Shown: positions 1 to 11,446, counted from the first letter of the stretch. The stretch is 64,000 nucleotides of DNA from Chiua virens (GCA_019787685.1 JAHNUO010000020.1:372001-436000); one strand, 5' to 3'. The notes: a model not told the origin generated them from the sequence alone. Program-made: numbers and translations.

Positions 1-56
1 AGGTAGCGGCTCGGATGAGATGAGTGGTGGCATGGTTGCGGAAGTGAGGGGCAAGG

Positions 57-416
57 TCGATAGCAGCGAGGGCGGTTTGTTGAAAAAGAACGAGGGTGAT
101 GGGCGTGGCTGCAATGTGCGCACTTCATGGGGTATAGGAACTGCGCAGAAGAGTGCATTTAGCTTCAATCCATGGCCAGAAACCGATCGAACCGGTGAGG
201 TGCTCATCCTCGGATACGGTCGTAAATGCAGAGATGGCGGTTTGTTGAGGAAGGATGAGGGCAATGAGAGTGGCTGCAATTTGCGCACTTCATGGGGTAT
301 AGGAACTGCGCAGAAGAGTGCATTTGGCTTCGATACCCGGCCAGAAACCGATTGACCCGGCAAGGTACTACAAATCCTCGGATACGGCTGTAAATGCAGC
401 AACAGCGGTTTGGACA
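57..416. repeat. Imperfect tandem repeat, about 165-bp unit
   Basis: Two units are clear: the stretch beginning GCACTTCATGGGGTATAGGA occurs at 120 and again at 285 (165 bp apart). A partial third unit is seen from CGGATACGG at 211 and 379 (168 bp apart). Unit lengths divisible by three and proline/serine-rich minus-strand translation suggest a repeated low-complexity part of the retrotransposon Gag encoded just to the right. The repeat may continue left of the window. Confidence 0.7.
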
Positions 417-612
417 TGATAGGTGATGGGACAGCTTTAGGGATGAGAGACCGACTGGGCAATGTGGGTGGTGATGGATCCGACATGATCCGAGCTATCC
501 GGATAGATGTTTTCGGTGACGCGGCCGGCGTGCTGCTATCGCAAACGGATGGCGATGATGGTGGATCCGGTGGTGATAAAACAGTTGTGTCTTCTGGAGG
601 CAAGTGAGGTGG

Positions 613-1536
613 TCATGCTAAGCCAGGTGGGTGAGAGGGAAGTGAGTGGGATGAGAGTATGCGCCCAGTTGGCCATTTTGTCATAGCCAAAAACGTCGAT
701 CTGCTGAGCTGCAATCTGGTACTATGCGACGGATGGGTGAGTGGTGGCGTGAGGTTTGTTGATGGCGACTTCATAGTCATCCGAGGTGACAGAGGTGGCA
801 AGGTTGGTGTGGTCGATGGTGAGAGCGATGGGGTGGGCGAGTCGGGTTGTGACGTATCTGAAGAGGGCGAAGGTGGTTGGATTGGTTGTGGTGATGGATC
901 CGAGGGCATCCGGATTGATGTATGCACGAGTACATCCGGTGGCAGAGAGATTGTGCCTGAGGAGGGTGAGCATAGTGGGTGAGATGTGTTGGGGCAATCC
1001 GGTTCATCTTGCTCCTGTGTTTCGGCATGCGGTACCACAAATTTGACAGCTGTGAGAGGCAGATCAGCACAGACGGGTTCAATTGAGACATTACCGGATT
1101 GCTCAGGATTGCATTCTACTATCCTTGAATAGACCCGGATGGAATCACTTCGCGGCGTGTGATCTGCTAGATTCGACAAGGTGGACACTGAGGCAAGGAT
1201 GGGGTCGGTGGTGATGTCGATGGATGGTTCTGGAACGTAAAGTGGGTAGTCGTCGTCGTATGATGAGTACCAGTGCTGGACATCTGCTACGAACGTTGAC
1301 CAATCTGGCTGCACTGCGAGTACTTGCTGCGATGTCCGCCATAGCTCGGTGTCTTCTGGGTAGGCATACCAGATGGCTGTATTAATCTTCTGTGCGTCCG
1401 TGAGTCCAATGCTCGTAGCTAACTGATCAACGTATTTCAAAAAGGCAGGTAACTGTGATGGAATGGTCGCATCGAAACGTGGGGCACTAGGGGCAGTCCG
1501 GAAGGGCAGCTGTAGGAGATATCCGGGTGATGGCAT
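613..1536 (-). CDS. Gag-like protein of an LTR retrotransposon, partial element
   Basis: A 307-residue open frame on the minus strand. The N-terminal third (about residues 15-95) has the look of fungal LTR-retrotransposon Gag: a short 'APRFD' entry, predicted helices, then 'TAIWYAYPEDTELWR' and 'WSTFVADVQHWY', like the helix-rich capsid region of basidiomycete Gag proteins. The rest is Pro/Ser/Thr-rich and unstructured. No zinc knuckle, protease or RT is seen before the window starts, so the element is truncated by the window or deleted. Minus-strand Pro/Ser-rich reading continues beyond the stop in other frames (about 410-607), suggesting frame damage. The LTR would lie to the right (1537-2340). 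Family assignment is from overall resemblance only. Confidence 0.5.
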   Translation of the reverse strand: MPSPGYLLQLPFRTAPSAPRFDATIPSQLPAFLKYVDQLATSIGLTDAQKINTAIWYAYPEDTELWRTSQQVLAVQPDWSTFVADVQHWYSSYDDDYPLYVPEPSIDITTDPILASVSTLSNLADHTPRSDSIRVYSRIVECNPEQSGNVSIEPVCADLPLTAVKFVVPHAETQEQDEPDCPNTSHPLCSPSSGTISLPPDVLVHTSIRMPSDPSPQPIQPPSPSSDTSQPDSPTPSLSPSTTPTLPPLSPRMTMKSPSTNLTPPLTHPSHSTRLQLSRSTFLAMTKWPTGRILSSHSLPSHPPGLA

Positions 1537-2340
1537 AGTAACGACTCGGATGGTGGCACAGGTCGCCGTGTGCCGTGACAGGTGTCGTCTGACTTGTCTG
1601 ACGTCACTTAGAGTTCTGCGGCGGCGTAAGGGTAGTGGTGCAGGGTTCGATAGGGGTGATGATGCTATGCAAGGAGGTGTTAACTGAGGCGAAAATTTTC
1701 TGAGAGTGAAGCGAAGGTGTGTCGTGAGTGAGGTGAATAATGAGTGGATGGGTTGTCGTTGTCTGTACCAACTTCTGGAAGTCCCTCGCAGTGGGCTCCA
1801 GTTGAAGGTAATATATCCCGGCTGTAGTGCAATACTCAGGGGGATTGAAAGAAATAGAAAGAGGGTGAAGGAATGCGATTCCGTTCAACCCAGGGACAAC
1901 ACTGAGTTGGTGAACGACGAATAATGGTTTTTGAGTAGTCCGAGATGAATCCGGGGCGAATCCGGATTAAAACGGATAGAAAGGCGGACACGGCAGTCCG
2001 ATCCGGATTGAGAAAATACGAGGAGAGCGAGAGAAAACGAACGTCGACTGAAAACGATGTGAGACAGATGCACACGGGCAAAAAGCTACTGTATTTTTGT
2101 CAATACAGTGAATTTATAGTCCTCGGGAATACCCTCAGACTCGTCCTAAGTAAGGATAATAATAAAAAAAGAAGGTTTTCGTACGGTATAAAGTTCGAGA
2201 GGCACCTGAATGTCCCTGCAAGGGCTGCATGACATGGTCTAGCCAATGCTAAGTACAAATAAGGAGCATCAAAAATAAAATAAAAGAGTCCAAGGCAAAT
2301 CGGGCGTGGATACAGCAATCCGGATGAGTTCGCACAAGCA
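1537..2340 (-). mobile_element. Probable LTR and leader of the Gag-containing element
   Basis: No convincing gene. Read on the minus strand, the stretch carries a promoter-like block (GGACTATAAATTCACTG near 2110) followed by a GTTTTCTCTCGC segment. A similar arrangement (GAGACTATAAAATTTG, then GTTTTCTCTCGCG) occurs at 31,860-31,930, so the two look like diverged LTRs of related families. Exact LTR ends and a target duplication were not found. Confidence 0.35.
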
Positions 2341-3414
2341 AACAGATCAGGATCGGGATCGGGTGACGACAGGGTGCGGAAACGTGCTATGCGAGCACAG
2401 GGAATACCTATTCCCTACACCGGGACGCATATTGTTGGCCAATGCAACAGCAACTTTGAAGTAGTCCGTGATTTTGCAATTGGGAGAGTTGTAGAGCAGT
2501 AAATTCTGGGTTTCCTCATTGGGCTCATGCTCCCCGTCATTCTCCTCGTCGTTCGCTTCCTCCATCTTGTCATCGTCGTCTGGTTGATCTTCGAGCCTAT
2601 GCTTGATCGCAATCTCTGTCGCAAGGTCAAACCAAAAACATTTCTCAGCACGATCCAGATGCTGCATGATCTGAGAATAATAGTTTTGATTATTCCCGGC
2701 ACGCGCGGGATTCTTGACCTCTGTGACATGTGCATGCTCTGTGATGTTGGCGCTCCACTGCATCACTGCACCTGAATCTCAGATGGAAGGTACGACGTGC
2801 TGCAAAAGTTCCAGTTTGGGAATGCGGAAATGTTCGGAACGAGCACCAGCAGTAATAATCGAATCTTTGTGGTCGTGAAATAACTTGAGGGAAGCATCCA
2901 ATCGCGATAAGACATGGTCGTTGAAGGAAGGTAGTTGAGCAACATATCGGAAGTCCATGAGTGCACAGACCGCAATCAGGAAACGCTGAGGAACTGCACC
3001 GGAGATGGCTCCGATGATGTACCGTTGCATCAAATGATGGTCCCGTCCGGTCACTTGTTTCAACTTTGAAACTCCCTCCCTAAAGGTGCGATATCCAACA
3101 AGTGTGCGAATAAGGGTGAAATGGTAATCGAGCTCAGCATTGCCTAGCGCAATGATGCACCATCGTAGATCGTGATTGAAAAAGAACCTGTGAAAATGGT
3201 GAAGAACCTCCGGCTTCAAAAATCTCCCCGGATTCGCCAGGGGCCAGTCTATCCAGAATGGAACATCGACCCTGTTAAGGCCATATGACTTTGCATATTT
3301 GAGAAAGTTGACGTAATCATCTGGAGATGATTTCGAGCATATTGCAAGGATTTGGTGTCTAGTTTCGTCGCCATTGCGACGTGGGTAAAGGATGTTATCA
3401 CCGAACTGCTTGTA

Positions 3415-3630
3415 CAGTGACTCCCAAAACTGTTACAATGTTTAACCCCAATGCAGTGCATGAAGCACACTGCAAACACCCGTGGGAATATCACTTAGCA
3501 TTGGTGAGACAAATGATAGTACACACTCCTTGCTGCCTATTGGTACCTGGATCATGTGATTTGACTAAGTGGCTGTGGAGATATGGCCAATTTAAAACAG
3601 GAACTACATTGTAACAGTTTTGTCACTTTT
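3415..3630. repeat. Left terminal inverted repeat of the 890-bp Tc1-type element
   Basis: 216 bp, near-identical to the reverse complement of 4089-4304. Differences are few, for example GAAGCACAC against GATGCACAC and CTTGCTG against CCTGGCTG. The high arm identity indicates a fairly recent element. Confidence 0.92.
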
Positions 3631-3777
3631 ATAATATTTAATAGGATCTTAATAAAACAAAAGGATTGTTGGTCATATTTGGTTCTACAAACAAATATAC
3701 ACATATAAACATAGTGTCTGAGTCTAAATATGTTCCCACACTTCTTGTCTTTCAACCACTACCATCATGTGATCTCT

Positions 3778-4062
3778 CTCTATCACTCAAAAAAATATCA
3801 TCCTCTCTCAACTTGATTCTGGCCATTTCATTCACTCCATTGCCTCTAGCACAGGTGTTAGCACTGCTGCTATCTGGAGGCTACATTCCAAGGAGTGTTC
3901 TGACCTTCAGAAGTCCATTGGAGGGGATAGAGGAGTTATGAAAAAGGACTCAGGAGTAATGGGACAAGATACCAGCTGAGGTGTGTCAGAAATTGATTGA
4001 AAGCATGCCTAGGAGGATTGAGGCAGTGCTTAAAGCCAAAGGAGAATACACCAAGTATTGAT
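3778..4062 (+). pseudogene. Deleted Tc1/mariner transposase (N-terminus joined to C-terminus)
   Basis: Translation from about 3778 gives an HTH-like start ('LSITQKNIILSQLDSGHF...', then 'IWRLHSKECSDLQKSIGG') that parallels the N-terminus of the transposase at 29,065. It is followed almost at once by 'CQKLIESMPRRIEAVLKAKG' and 'EYTKY' plus stop, matching that protein's C-terminus. About 200 codons holding the DDE/D catalytic residues are missing, and the two parts are in different frames. It therefore cannot encode an active enzyme. Confidence 0.8.
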
Positions 4063-4088
4063 ATATACCAAATACCCTATCTATTAAC

Positions 4089-4304
4089 AAAAGTGACAAA
4101 ACTGTTACAATGTAGTTCCTGTTTTAAATTGGCCATATCTCCACAGCCACTTAGTCAAATCACATGATCCAGGTACCAATAGGCAGCCAGGAGTGTGTAC
4201 TATCATTTGTCTCACCAATGCTAAGTGATATTCCCATGGGTGTTTGCAGTGTGCATCATGCACTGCATTAGGGTTAAACATTGTAACAGTTTTGGGAGTC
4301 ACTG
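4089..4304. repeat. Right terminal inverted repeat of the 890-bp Tc1-type element
   Basis: Inverted partner of 3415-3630, the same 216-bp length. It ends TTTTGGGAGTCACTG next to the TA duplication. Confidence 0.92.
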
Positions 4305-5967
4305 TATGTTGCCGTGGAGATGGGGGATGCTCGAGTACTAGTACCTGCAAGTGAACTTTGTTCTGGAGTGTCGGCAGTGCATGCAGCAAGGGGAGTGTAA
4401 CAATACCGTAAATTACCAACCGGGTCACTCATCATAACACCAACGGTGGCAGCAACTTTCAACGGACGCAAGATGATGTCCAGGCATTGGTGGAATAAAC
4501 GATCAGACAAAAGCCGGCAGACACGTGATTTCTTGTGAATAAAAGAGGGGACTGGTAGGAGCGCGAGAAGAAGGTGGCCATGGAGAGAGCCTTTACTGTG
4601 AATGTCGGGTTCGAGGTTGGCGAGACTGATGAGCAATGGGTGTGCCATGCGATTCCCAGACATGACGGAAATGTTAGTCTTGTTGGATGACAGCGTAACG
4701 CCTAGCAACATGGACCCAACTGGTAGAGCGTCCTGAAGGAGAGGAGGTGAGATACACTAGGACTACTCGTATTTGAACCTGAACCTCACCTGTAATTCCC
4801 AAGCATGGTTCCCTGAGAGCCAGTCCTCATAGATACAAACTGATTGAGCGGCAGTCGTCCATACTTTGCGAGGAACGAAGGAAATGTGTCACTTGAAGAG
4901 TGGATAGCTGAGTAACGCTTGAAGGCACTTGATGGGGTCTCTGTAATAGAGTGTCATGGCACGCTTAGTCGGGACTGACGGGTGGATTGAAAGAGATTTC
5001 CAACAAGGTCCGGTTGGCAGGATCTCCGAGAGTAGGTGTAGCTTCTTTGCGGAGCGGAAAGAAACTGGTAGTGTCTTGATCTATGGGATTCCGATCTCAA
5101 TGAATTGAAATAAAACGGAGAACGAAGTTGTTGCTCACCAGGTCCAGCGACAAAAACTTGTCGATTGCTGCCATGCTGAGACCCGAGCGCAATAGCCATG
5201 ACCTGAGTTGCCAGTCTTCCTGCAAAGCGAAAGGATAATGTAAGTTCTCCTGACGCAATGGTCCGTACTTATCCGAGAAGAACTCGTCCATGAACGTCTT
5301 ACCACCAGGGAACACTTGAGGTGCGTTTGGATGGTATTCCATGTTCAGAAGCGAGTCCGAGTCTAAGTCTGGGGGAGGTTAGGAAGGGAATTCCGGGTGC
5401 ATCCGATCTGAACCGAAATCCGCAAATCCTGCGGTATGATTCTCATCATGGAAGGTACCCGATTCCAAGTCGGAAGCAGTGTCGATGTGGGACCTTGACT
5501 GAGAGTGGAACCGATCTGGCAATGAGTTTGGATGGAATAGTCTGGTCACTTCAGTTGAGGCATTGCGATTGGGATAGACAGGTTGTTGGTGGGTCTGGGC
5601 TTGGTCCAGGACCGGCGAGTCATCATGAATGAGAGAACCACAAGTGTTCAAGGGTTGGTTCATGTGATGGAGCACGTTTGTTTCGCTCGAAAAACGTTTA
5701 CCACAATCAGGACAAAAGGAGAGTTTTTCTGTATGTCACAATTTCTTTTTCACTTTGGGCATGTTGTTAGTGCTCTCGAGGACAACATTGGACCTTAGTG
5801 GTTGCGTTGATATACTTACTGCATGCAAATAACTGGCCACTTGAAGCGCTGCGAAAGTGACATCATGATTGCAGCCAATTATGTACACATGTGTTAGCAC
5901 ATATTTCCATCAAAGAATCCCAATGACATGACACACACACCCCACTCGAATTTTACTCCCTCCAACA

Positions 5968-6486
5968 TGTATCAATTGAGCCCCAAGCAGGAGTCCACAG
6001 TGCCTATTCTAGGAGGTACCAGCTTTAGCCAGGTGCCGGTCCCTGACGAGGTAAGTGGATCATATCTCATTTCTTCAATGCTTGTCTAAGACTTACGCTC
6101 TGCTCAATGTCCAGCCAACCACTGTGCAACCACCTATTAACAACCAAGAAATACCTCCTCCATGCACTTCGTCGGAAGCCCAGCTCTTGATAGCAACCGT
6201 GCGAACTGACTATTGCATCAGTATCCTTCAGAAGGACCTCGTAGATCAGATGGTCCAGCGTGACCTGCTACGACTCCAGTACAACCGCTTGCAGGTCGAA
6301 CAAGCTCGTCAAAGCATCATAGAGACAGAGTTTTACGTCGGACGGGTATGGCTGGCCATCAGGAAGAGTGGGTATTATCCCTCACTAGCGTGTTCGGATC
6401 GTGACACTCTTCAACCATATGGCGAAGCTGGTACAGATGCAGACGGTTCGTTCTTCTCTATGTATATCCTAGCACTTCATTTCTGA
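5968..6486 (+). CDS. Small coiled-coil protein, spliced, unknown function
   Basis: Likely two exons. Exon 1 is 5968-6051 from ATG ('MYQLSPKQESTVPILGG...'), with donor GTAAGT. The acceptor is the CAG at about 6112-6114, and exon 2 opens 'PTTVQPPINNQEIPPP'. The product, about 150 residues, has a Pro/Gln-rich N-terminus and a long amphipathic helix ('DLLRLQYNRLQVEQARQSII'), so a coiled coil is likely. It ends near 'VWLAIRKSGYYP'. Short proteins of this build are common beside transposons in mushroom genomes, and another is at 63.4 kb. It is divergent from the Plavaka gene to its left. No domain is recognised, and the last codons may be read through into an intron. Confidence 0.4.
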
Positions 6487-6810
6487 TGGTCCATAGTGAA
6501 CAGTCATTGTCAGGCTGTTGCCCAGTGGTGGAACATGGGAGAAGACACTAGTGCTACTCACAATGGTGGACTTCACAGTTTGCTGTGTCTTATGGGATCC
6601 ATGAAGGATTGCATAGAGAGGGGGAGCCTGTGTAGTGTGTGACACCCAAGTGGAATTATGGACCCTGTGTTTACGACATCTGTAAGGGATTGTATGGATT
6701 AGGGAGATCTGTGTGGCCTATGCAGACATGTGACTCTGTAGTTCAAAAAGGTTGGTTTGCTGATGTAGATATTGGACAGTTTTCTGGGGGTACTGTGGCT
6801 GGCGAGAGAT
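6487..6810. other. Intergenic stretch
   Basis: I see no supported gene, repeat or element end in these 324 bp between the coiled-coil gene and the second Plavaka remnant. Confidence 0.5.
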
Positions 6811-9160
6811 TCAATAATGTTGAGTTGGACTTGAACAGGCTGCAGTCGGTAGATGATGTTCATGACAAGGCTGGCCAGTAGAGACACTGAGGAGGGAGGA
6901 ATCTGAGTCAGAGTCACCAGCTATGTCATGGTGCCAATTGAGATATCCGTTGAACCAAATGATGGCCTCCTGCCACTGCAACCATCTGGTCATTTGCACA
7001 GTGTAGTCCTTTCGGCTGCTTGCGGCATAGGCTTTCTTGGCAAAGTCGATATGAAGACGTTCTGACATCTCTGTATTTAATCCATCGAGGGTGCCTAGAG
7101 CTCGAATAGTGTCAGTGTAGTGGATGAGGGAATGGAGCTTAGGAATGTTAAATTGTTTGTGGCAGCCAAGGTCAATGAACACGTCTTTGACTTGATGGAA
7201 ATCATCAAGGGCCTCTTGTAGAGCCGCAAGCGTGTCATCTGTGTGTGAGTGGTACTGAGCAAGATAGACAAAATCAATGAGGCTGCATGCCGCACACATG
7301 ACACAAGGTTCTGTGATGACACCCACCAAAGCACCAACGAAGATCTGCTCAAGTTGCTTGTGGTCTCCAGCAGTCCATTGCTTGACTGTAGATATCCCAT
7401 TCTTGAAATGCCGGAGGCCGGGAAAGACGGGCATTGCATGAAAGCATGCATCGAAATGGTTCGTGTCAGCGAGGGCAGCACACCATCTTTTGAGATGGTC
7501 TTTGATGATCCCTTGGTGGAGTTGATGGAGTATGTCAGAAATGATGCAGAGAAAAAAATGTCGGTATGAGGGAGATCTGTCCAGAAGGGCGAGAAGACGG
7601 GGCAGAGGCCCTCAGCGATGAACTTGGGTGGGAACTGTCCAGTGGCTTGAGCATGGAGTACACGTGATGTGGCTTGTTGATTGCAAGGCGGAAATTGAAA
7701 ATTAGCACCACATTGATCAGCTGGTACCTGGCACTTGGGGCAGCGATTTTCAGTGCAGCACGCCACCAAACATTGTTCTGGGTGGTCCCCAATGTATGCA
7801 GCCAGTATTGGAAAGACTCGACGGACACAGCCATCAGCACACACCATATCGACACCATCTTGACTGCCATAATGAGCAGATGAAGAAGCAACTTCATGCA
7901 ATAGTGGAAGAGACGATATCCAGCAACAGAATTGTTTTCAAATGATGCTAGTTTTGAGACTGGTAGGTATCCCAGTAGCACTGATGCATGGCATGAAGGT
8001 TCACGGTGGATATTCTTTGACAGATTGCCAATGGTCAAGTACACCAGCCATGCTGTTTTATCCCCCTTGAAATGGGATAGCTCAGTTTTATCAGACACAA
8101 GAATTACTGGCACAATTGTTGCACCTGCTGGTAACCATTCCTTTAAATTTGGTTTATTCAGTCTGATCAGTGCATTCATCCTTCAAATGTACATCTGGGA
8201 CCACTCACCTGAGTTTCCCACCACCAGTTCCCTGTCCACATCTCATCGTAATGGCGAGATTGTCCCTCCCTGTTTGCATATACCTTCTCTGGTATGTATG
8301 CTAAGTTGCTGTCAAAGTCAGGGTTTCCAATCAATTCATTGATACAGGCCACGGGATCACACATCCAAAGCTCAAGCTCCTCAGAGTTTTCATCTGAAAT
8401 CTCCAAGTTGTCCCCTTTATTTTCAACAGGTTCTTGGTCCCCATAGACACGAATGAGCCTGCATGACCATTCAGGTCCCATAGGGAGCTTATCGACCAGT
8501 TTCAGGAAAGTGTAGTTACTGTGGTACATTGGCTGTGTTCAGTTCTTCATCTTTGCAAACCCACATTAGTATGCAACAAATCACCCAAGAGGAAGAGAAA
8601 ATCACTGACTATTGGTAACTTTAGGAAATCTTCTGTCGCACGTTGGTTCACATTCTTGATGAGCCACTGTGTGAGTTCCCATTCCTCGCAATCAGCAAAA
8701 GGTGCATAAGAGCTGTCACCTGAGGCATCTTGGAATGCTCTCATACATTTATAGGGTGTTGCCTCAGTGCCCAGAACATTGGCAATGGGTTTTATTGAGA
8801 ATTCCTCTGCAAAGCGGGGGAAGGACACCCCTTCCGTGGCATTGTTCTCATCACTGGCAGGCACTTCGACTTGATTCAGTTGACTACTAGAAGGAGAGAG
8901 AGGCCCATTGCCCACATCGGCACCATTGAAGTCAAAAAGTTGGTCAATTTCAAGTTCTTGGTCTTCAAGGATATCATTGTGCTGACTAGAAGTTCCAGCC
9001 TGAGGAACATGTCAGACTCAGTAGTTCCCCTGCTGTGCAAGGCACTCTGACAAGTGTGCAATATGTCGACAAACTCCACTAACAGTCGAAAAGGTTTGTT
9101 TGCAATATTTGCATGCATAGGGCTGACTGTGACAAATTTTGCGTGGCATAGGTTAACAGT
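6811..9160 (-). pseudogene. Plavaka-family transposase, decayed copy 2
   Basis: Runs leftward from a zinc finger ('YACKYCKQTFSTVSGVCRHI', about 9120-9060). It continues through 'CEEWELTQWLIKNVNQRATE' (about 8690), 'MYHSNYTFLKLVDKLPMGPE' (8529), 'WLPAGATIVPVILVSDKTEL' (about 8140), 'HPEQCLVACCTENRCPKC' (about 7790) and 'LRHFKNGISTVKQWTAGDHK' (about 7410), ending 'LNTEMSERLHIDFAKKAYAA'. The order and the Cys-rich 'RCPKC' segment match Plavaka transposases. Frame changes near 7540 and 7880 and stops near 9020 show it is dead. It belongs to a different subfamily from copy 1, since the two share no close identity. Element ends were not located. Confidence 0.8.
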
Positions 9161-9880
9161 AACAGGACTGAGATGAGGGGGGGATTGTGAGGTGTCCTTT
9201 GTTTGATGCCGCAGCACCAGATCTGCTGACCCTGCCTCTGCAATCAAGTTCAAGGATCCTGTGATAAGGTTTTTCGGATGTTGCCACTGACTATTCCTTC
9301 TTGGTAGATGGCCAACCACAGTTGATTGGTGGCACAAAATAATAGTCCGTCGGGTCTAGTAAGTTTTTTTTCTTCCATACATCTGAGTCACAATTGTCAT
9401 TTAACCTTCTTGCTAAAGGTTTGGCCTGGTGGTCCATAGCATTGGTTCTGATGACCCTGTGCCAGTGGTCATGCTTGGTGTGGACATCATTCAGGTACAA
9501 CCATGGCGCTGCTACAGGCCACTATATGGTGCAACTTATGTATGTTTCCATTTTTGAGTCTTATGTGGCATGATATTGAGCTCACTGCTTACTGCTGAAC
9601 AGGATCGTATGTTATTGGCCCTACACCTGTCCCTGCTGCATCGTGCTCATCTGATACCGTTTTTTTCGGTATGTTCTCTTCCATTGTCTTCTCCGTTGGG
9701 TGGTGTGACAGAACTTTGTTTTTGTTGACTGCTCACGCCAACAAGAAGGACTATTTAACTGGTCAGTATTCTTCCTTTCACCTCACGCTGCATTCTTTGT
9801 CCACGCCTTTCAGTCTCTCATTAACTTTGCTCTATCCGAGTCTAGACTTTCATCTCTCTTACTACTCCATTATTATCTCT
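9161..9880. other. Intergenic, no supported gene
   Basis: A short minus-strand frame (9291-9500, 'MYLNDVHTKHDHWHRVIR...') cannot be tied to any family. It may be an upstream exon of the Plavaka remnant or chance. The rest holds the divergent promoter side of the DUF6532-like gene starting at 9881. Confidence 0.4.
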
Positions 9881-10719
9881 ATGGCTAATTTACTTCAGGA
9901 TATGTCTCAGTCACAGGGTGGTGCTGCCCATGCATCTGGTGGTCGTGTTCGTCATCCAAGTGCAAAAGTGCAAGCCATGGAAGGTACATAAAACTATCCT
10001 TCTCAAACCTTGCCTTTCATCTCTCGAAGATGATCTTGCATAGGAAAGGCTGGCACAGGAGCAAAATACTCTTGTGAAAGCGAAGAAACATGAGGAACGG
10101 GTTCAAAAGCGTGACCAAGTGGCGAAGGCTGCTCAACATGACCCACTCAAGGCTCCGGTGGTCCATGCTCATGAGGCCATTTCTACTGACGTTCCCACCA
10201 TGGTTGACAAAGCAGTACTGTTCTTTTTGGTTCAATCTCATTTGTATCGTGTAAATAATTAAAATTCTGTTAGTTTGGATCGCGTGTGGTGGGTGGGCTT
10301 GGAAGCTCTCTAACCCATGCCAACCTTGCCACTCCAACACTTGTGGCACGCAAAGGCAATGTCCCTCCACCACCTGTATTCCCTAAACCATTCGAAAACA
10401 AAAAGGTGTGTGTATGGTTATCCATTTCACACATAAATCTAACTCTGAGTTGTTATATCAGGCTCCACTTCCTGCTCATGTTCGTATTCATGAACTTGCA
10501 CAGCAACTCCCTCTCAAGCTTGATATGCTCCGTCTGGATCCTCCCAAGTCTGATGTGAACACACACAAGAGAGTTCATGAACCAACTCCATTCCCAACTT
10601 CAGAGAATGTGTAAGTATTTTTTTCTAGTTCAATATATCTTAACTATATTATCCACTAGATTTGACGACCACGAGGACATTGTCCTGCCTGCTCAAAAGA
10701 AGCGAGTCTTCCGGTGTAT
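9881..10719 (+). pseudogene. DUF6532-like gene, 5' part (split by gypsy insertion)
   Basis: Spliced plus-strand gene of the agaricomycete DUF6532 type. Exons seen: 'MANLLQDMSQSQGGAAHASG...' from ATG 9881 (donor GTACAT near 9985); a Lys/Ala-rich exon ('LVKAKKHEERVQKRDQVAKA') from about 10,041; 'VVGGLGSSLTHANLATPTLV' (about 10,290); 'APLPAHVRIHELAQQLPL' (about 10,463, donor GTAAGT at 10,612); and 'DDHEDIVLPAQKKRVFRC' ending at the insertion. Removing the retrotransposon and one copy of TGTAT joins this exon in frame with 18,444 ('...VFRC|MVQSDDDE...'). The function of the family is unknown. The gene carried at least one stop elsewhere, so it may have been dead before the insertion. Confidence 0.65.
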
Positions 10720-11444
10720 TGTTACAATTTCTTTCTTTCATCGTTCTTGTACTTCTTCTCTACACTCGATACCTAGGTATCCTCGTACGTTCATCCGTAC
10801 GCTTTCCGTTTCACACTTGTATCTCCGCACCGGCATCACCCGGATGCTTACGTTCTTCCTTTCTCGTCATCGTCCGATGGCATTGCACTTACTCATTCTT
10901 TTCTCGTCATCATCCGATGGCTTCGCATTTGTCATTTCGTCTTCGTCATCGTCCGCTGCCTTCGCATCGTACGATTTCCCCTTTTGATTACTGCGCACCC
11001 TCTTTGGCCTTTTGACCCTTCCGCTCTTCCGGCCTACCTCTTTTAGTTACTTGGTCCATGCGCAGTTCAGTAGTATAAATACCTCGCAGCAATACTCCTG
11101 TACTCTAGTCTTGATCTCCGCAATACTAGCTGAGTATCTCTGCTCCACTCGCCACAGCGCCTGTGACCACTCGACCGGACTACTCCTAGTCCCTTTATCA
11201 CTCGGACTCATCGTAGTCAACCCTTGACCCTCGACCGTCCCTCGGGTATAGATTCCCAACAGGACAACTCTCAGCAACACCTGAGTTTTCACTCGTCTCT
11301 CTGGTAGCATTCAGCTGACCAGAACCCCCTCGTTCAACTCTTCAGCGCACCACGTATCAAGTGGTGGTTGTTTGAGTTATCGCAGCCACTTGGTACTTAG
11401 TGCTTTTGCGGCTACGCTAGGTCCTACCCGGAACTACCGTAACA
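10720..11444 (+). repeat. 5' LTR of the gypsy element (725 bp)
   Basis: Starts TGTTACAATTT and ends CTACCGTAACA. U3 holds three imperfect direct repeats of TCGTCATCRTCCGMTGSC about 40 bp apart (10,864, 10,904, 10,943), possible enhancer repeats. A TATA box follows at 11,074. The inferred transcript start is near 11,106, giving U3 of about 386 bp and R-U5 of about 339 bp. Confidence 0.97.
11074..11080 (+). promoter_or_regulatory. TATA box of the gypsy 5' LTR
   Basis: TATAAAT lies 32 bp before the segment TAGTCTTGATCT (11,106) that pairs with the primer site. That is the expected spacing if transcription starts at about 11,106. The same box is at 18,068 in the 3' LTR. Confidence 0.75.
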
Positions 11445-11446
11445 TA

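Larger units (their letters stand above)
3415..4304 (+). mobile_element. Tc1/mariner internal-deletion derivative (890 bp)
   Basis: Begins CAGTGACTCCCAAAACTGTT and ends with its reverse complement, flanked on both sides by the TA target duplication (3413-3414, 4305-4306). Between long terminal inverted repeats lie an N-terminal transposase stretch and the last codons of the protein, with the catalytic core deleted. It is inserted in the Plavaka transposase gene. Mobilisation would need a transposase supplied by a full relative such as the element at 27,156-29,414. Confidence 0.92.
2347..5735 (-). pseudogene. Plavaka-family transposase, interrupted copy 1
   Basis: DNA transposase of the basidiomycete Plavaka group. 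From the N-terminus: a degenerate zinc finger ('CPDCGKRFSSETNVLHHM', about 5714-5660), an exon with 'MDEFFSDKYGPLRQENLHYP' (5342-5100), the core with 'SNKTNISVMSGNRMAHPLL' (4711-4305), then 'PEVLHHFHRFFFNHDLRWC' and 'LKQVTGRDHHLMQRYI' (3219-2900), and a C-terminal 'EHAHVTEVKNPA' segment (2766 on). An 890-bp Tc1-type element sits in the core at a TA. Removing it with one TA joins the two halves in the same frame. Downstream, one in-frame TGA (2779-2781) stands where relatives appear to have Arg. A stop at about 5735, before the first finger codon, implies an upstream intron or lost start. The family call is firm; exon borders are approximate. Confidence 0.82.

Noticed and set aside
57..416. The 165-bp repeat as a CRISPR array or centromeric satellite
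   Set aside because: Only two to three imperfect copies without spacers, next to a Gag frame and with unit lengths divisible by three. A repeated part of a retrotransposon Gag is simpler.
11012..11227. ORF repeated identically at 18,006-18,221
   Set aside because: Both lie inside the LTRs. Identity reflects the LTR pair, not a duplicated gene.
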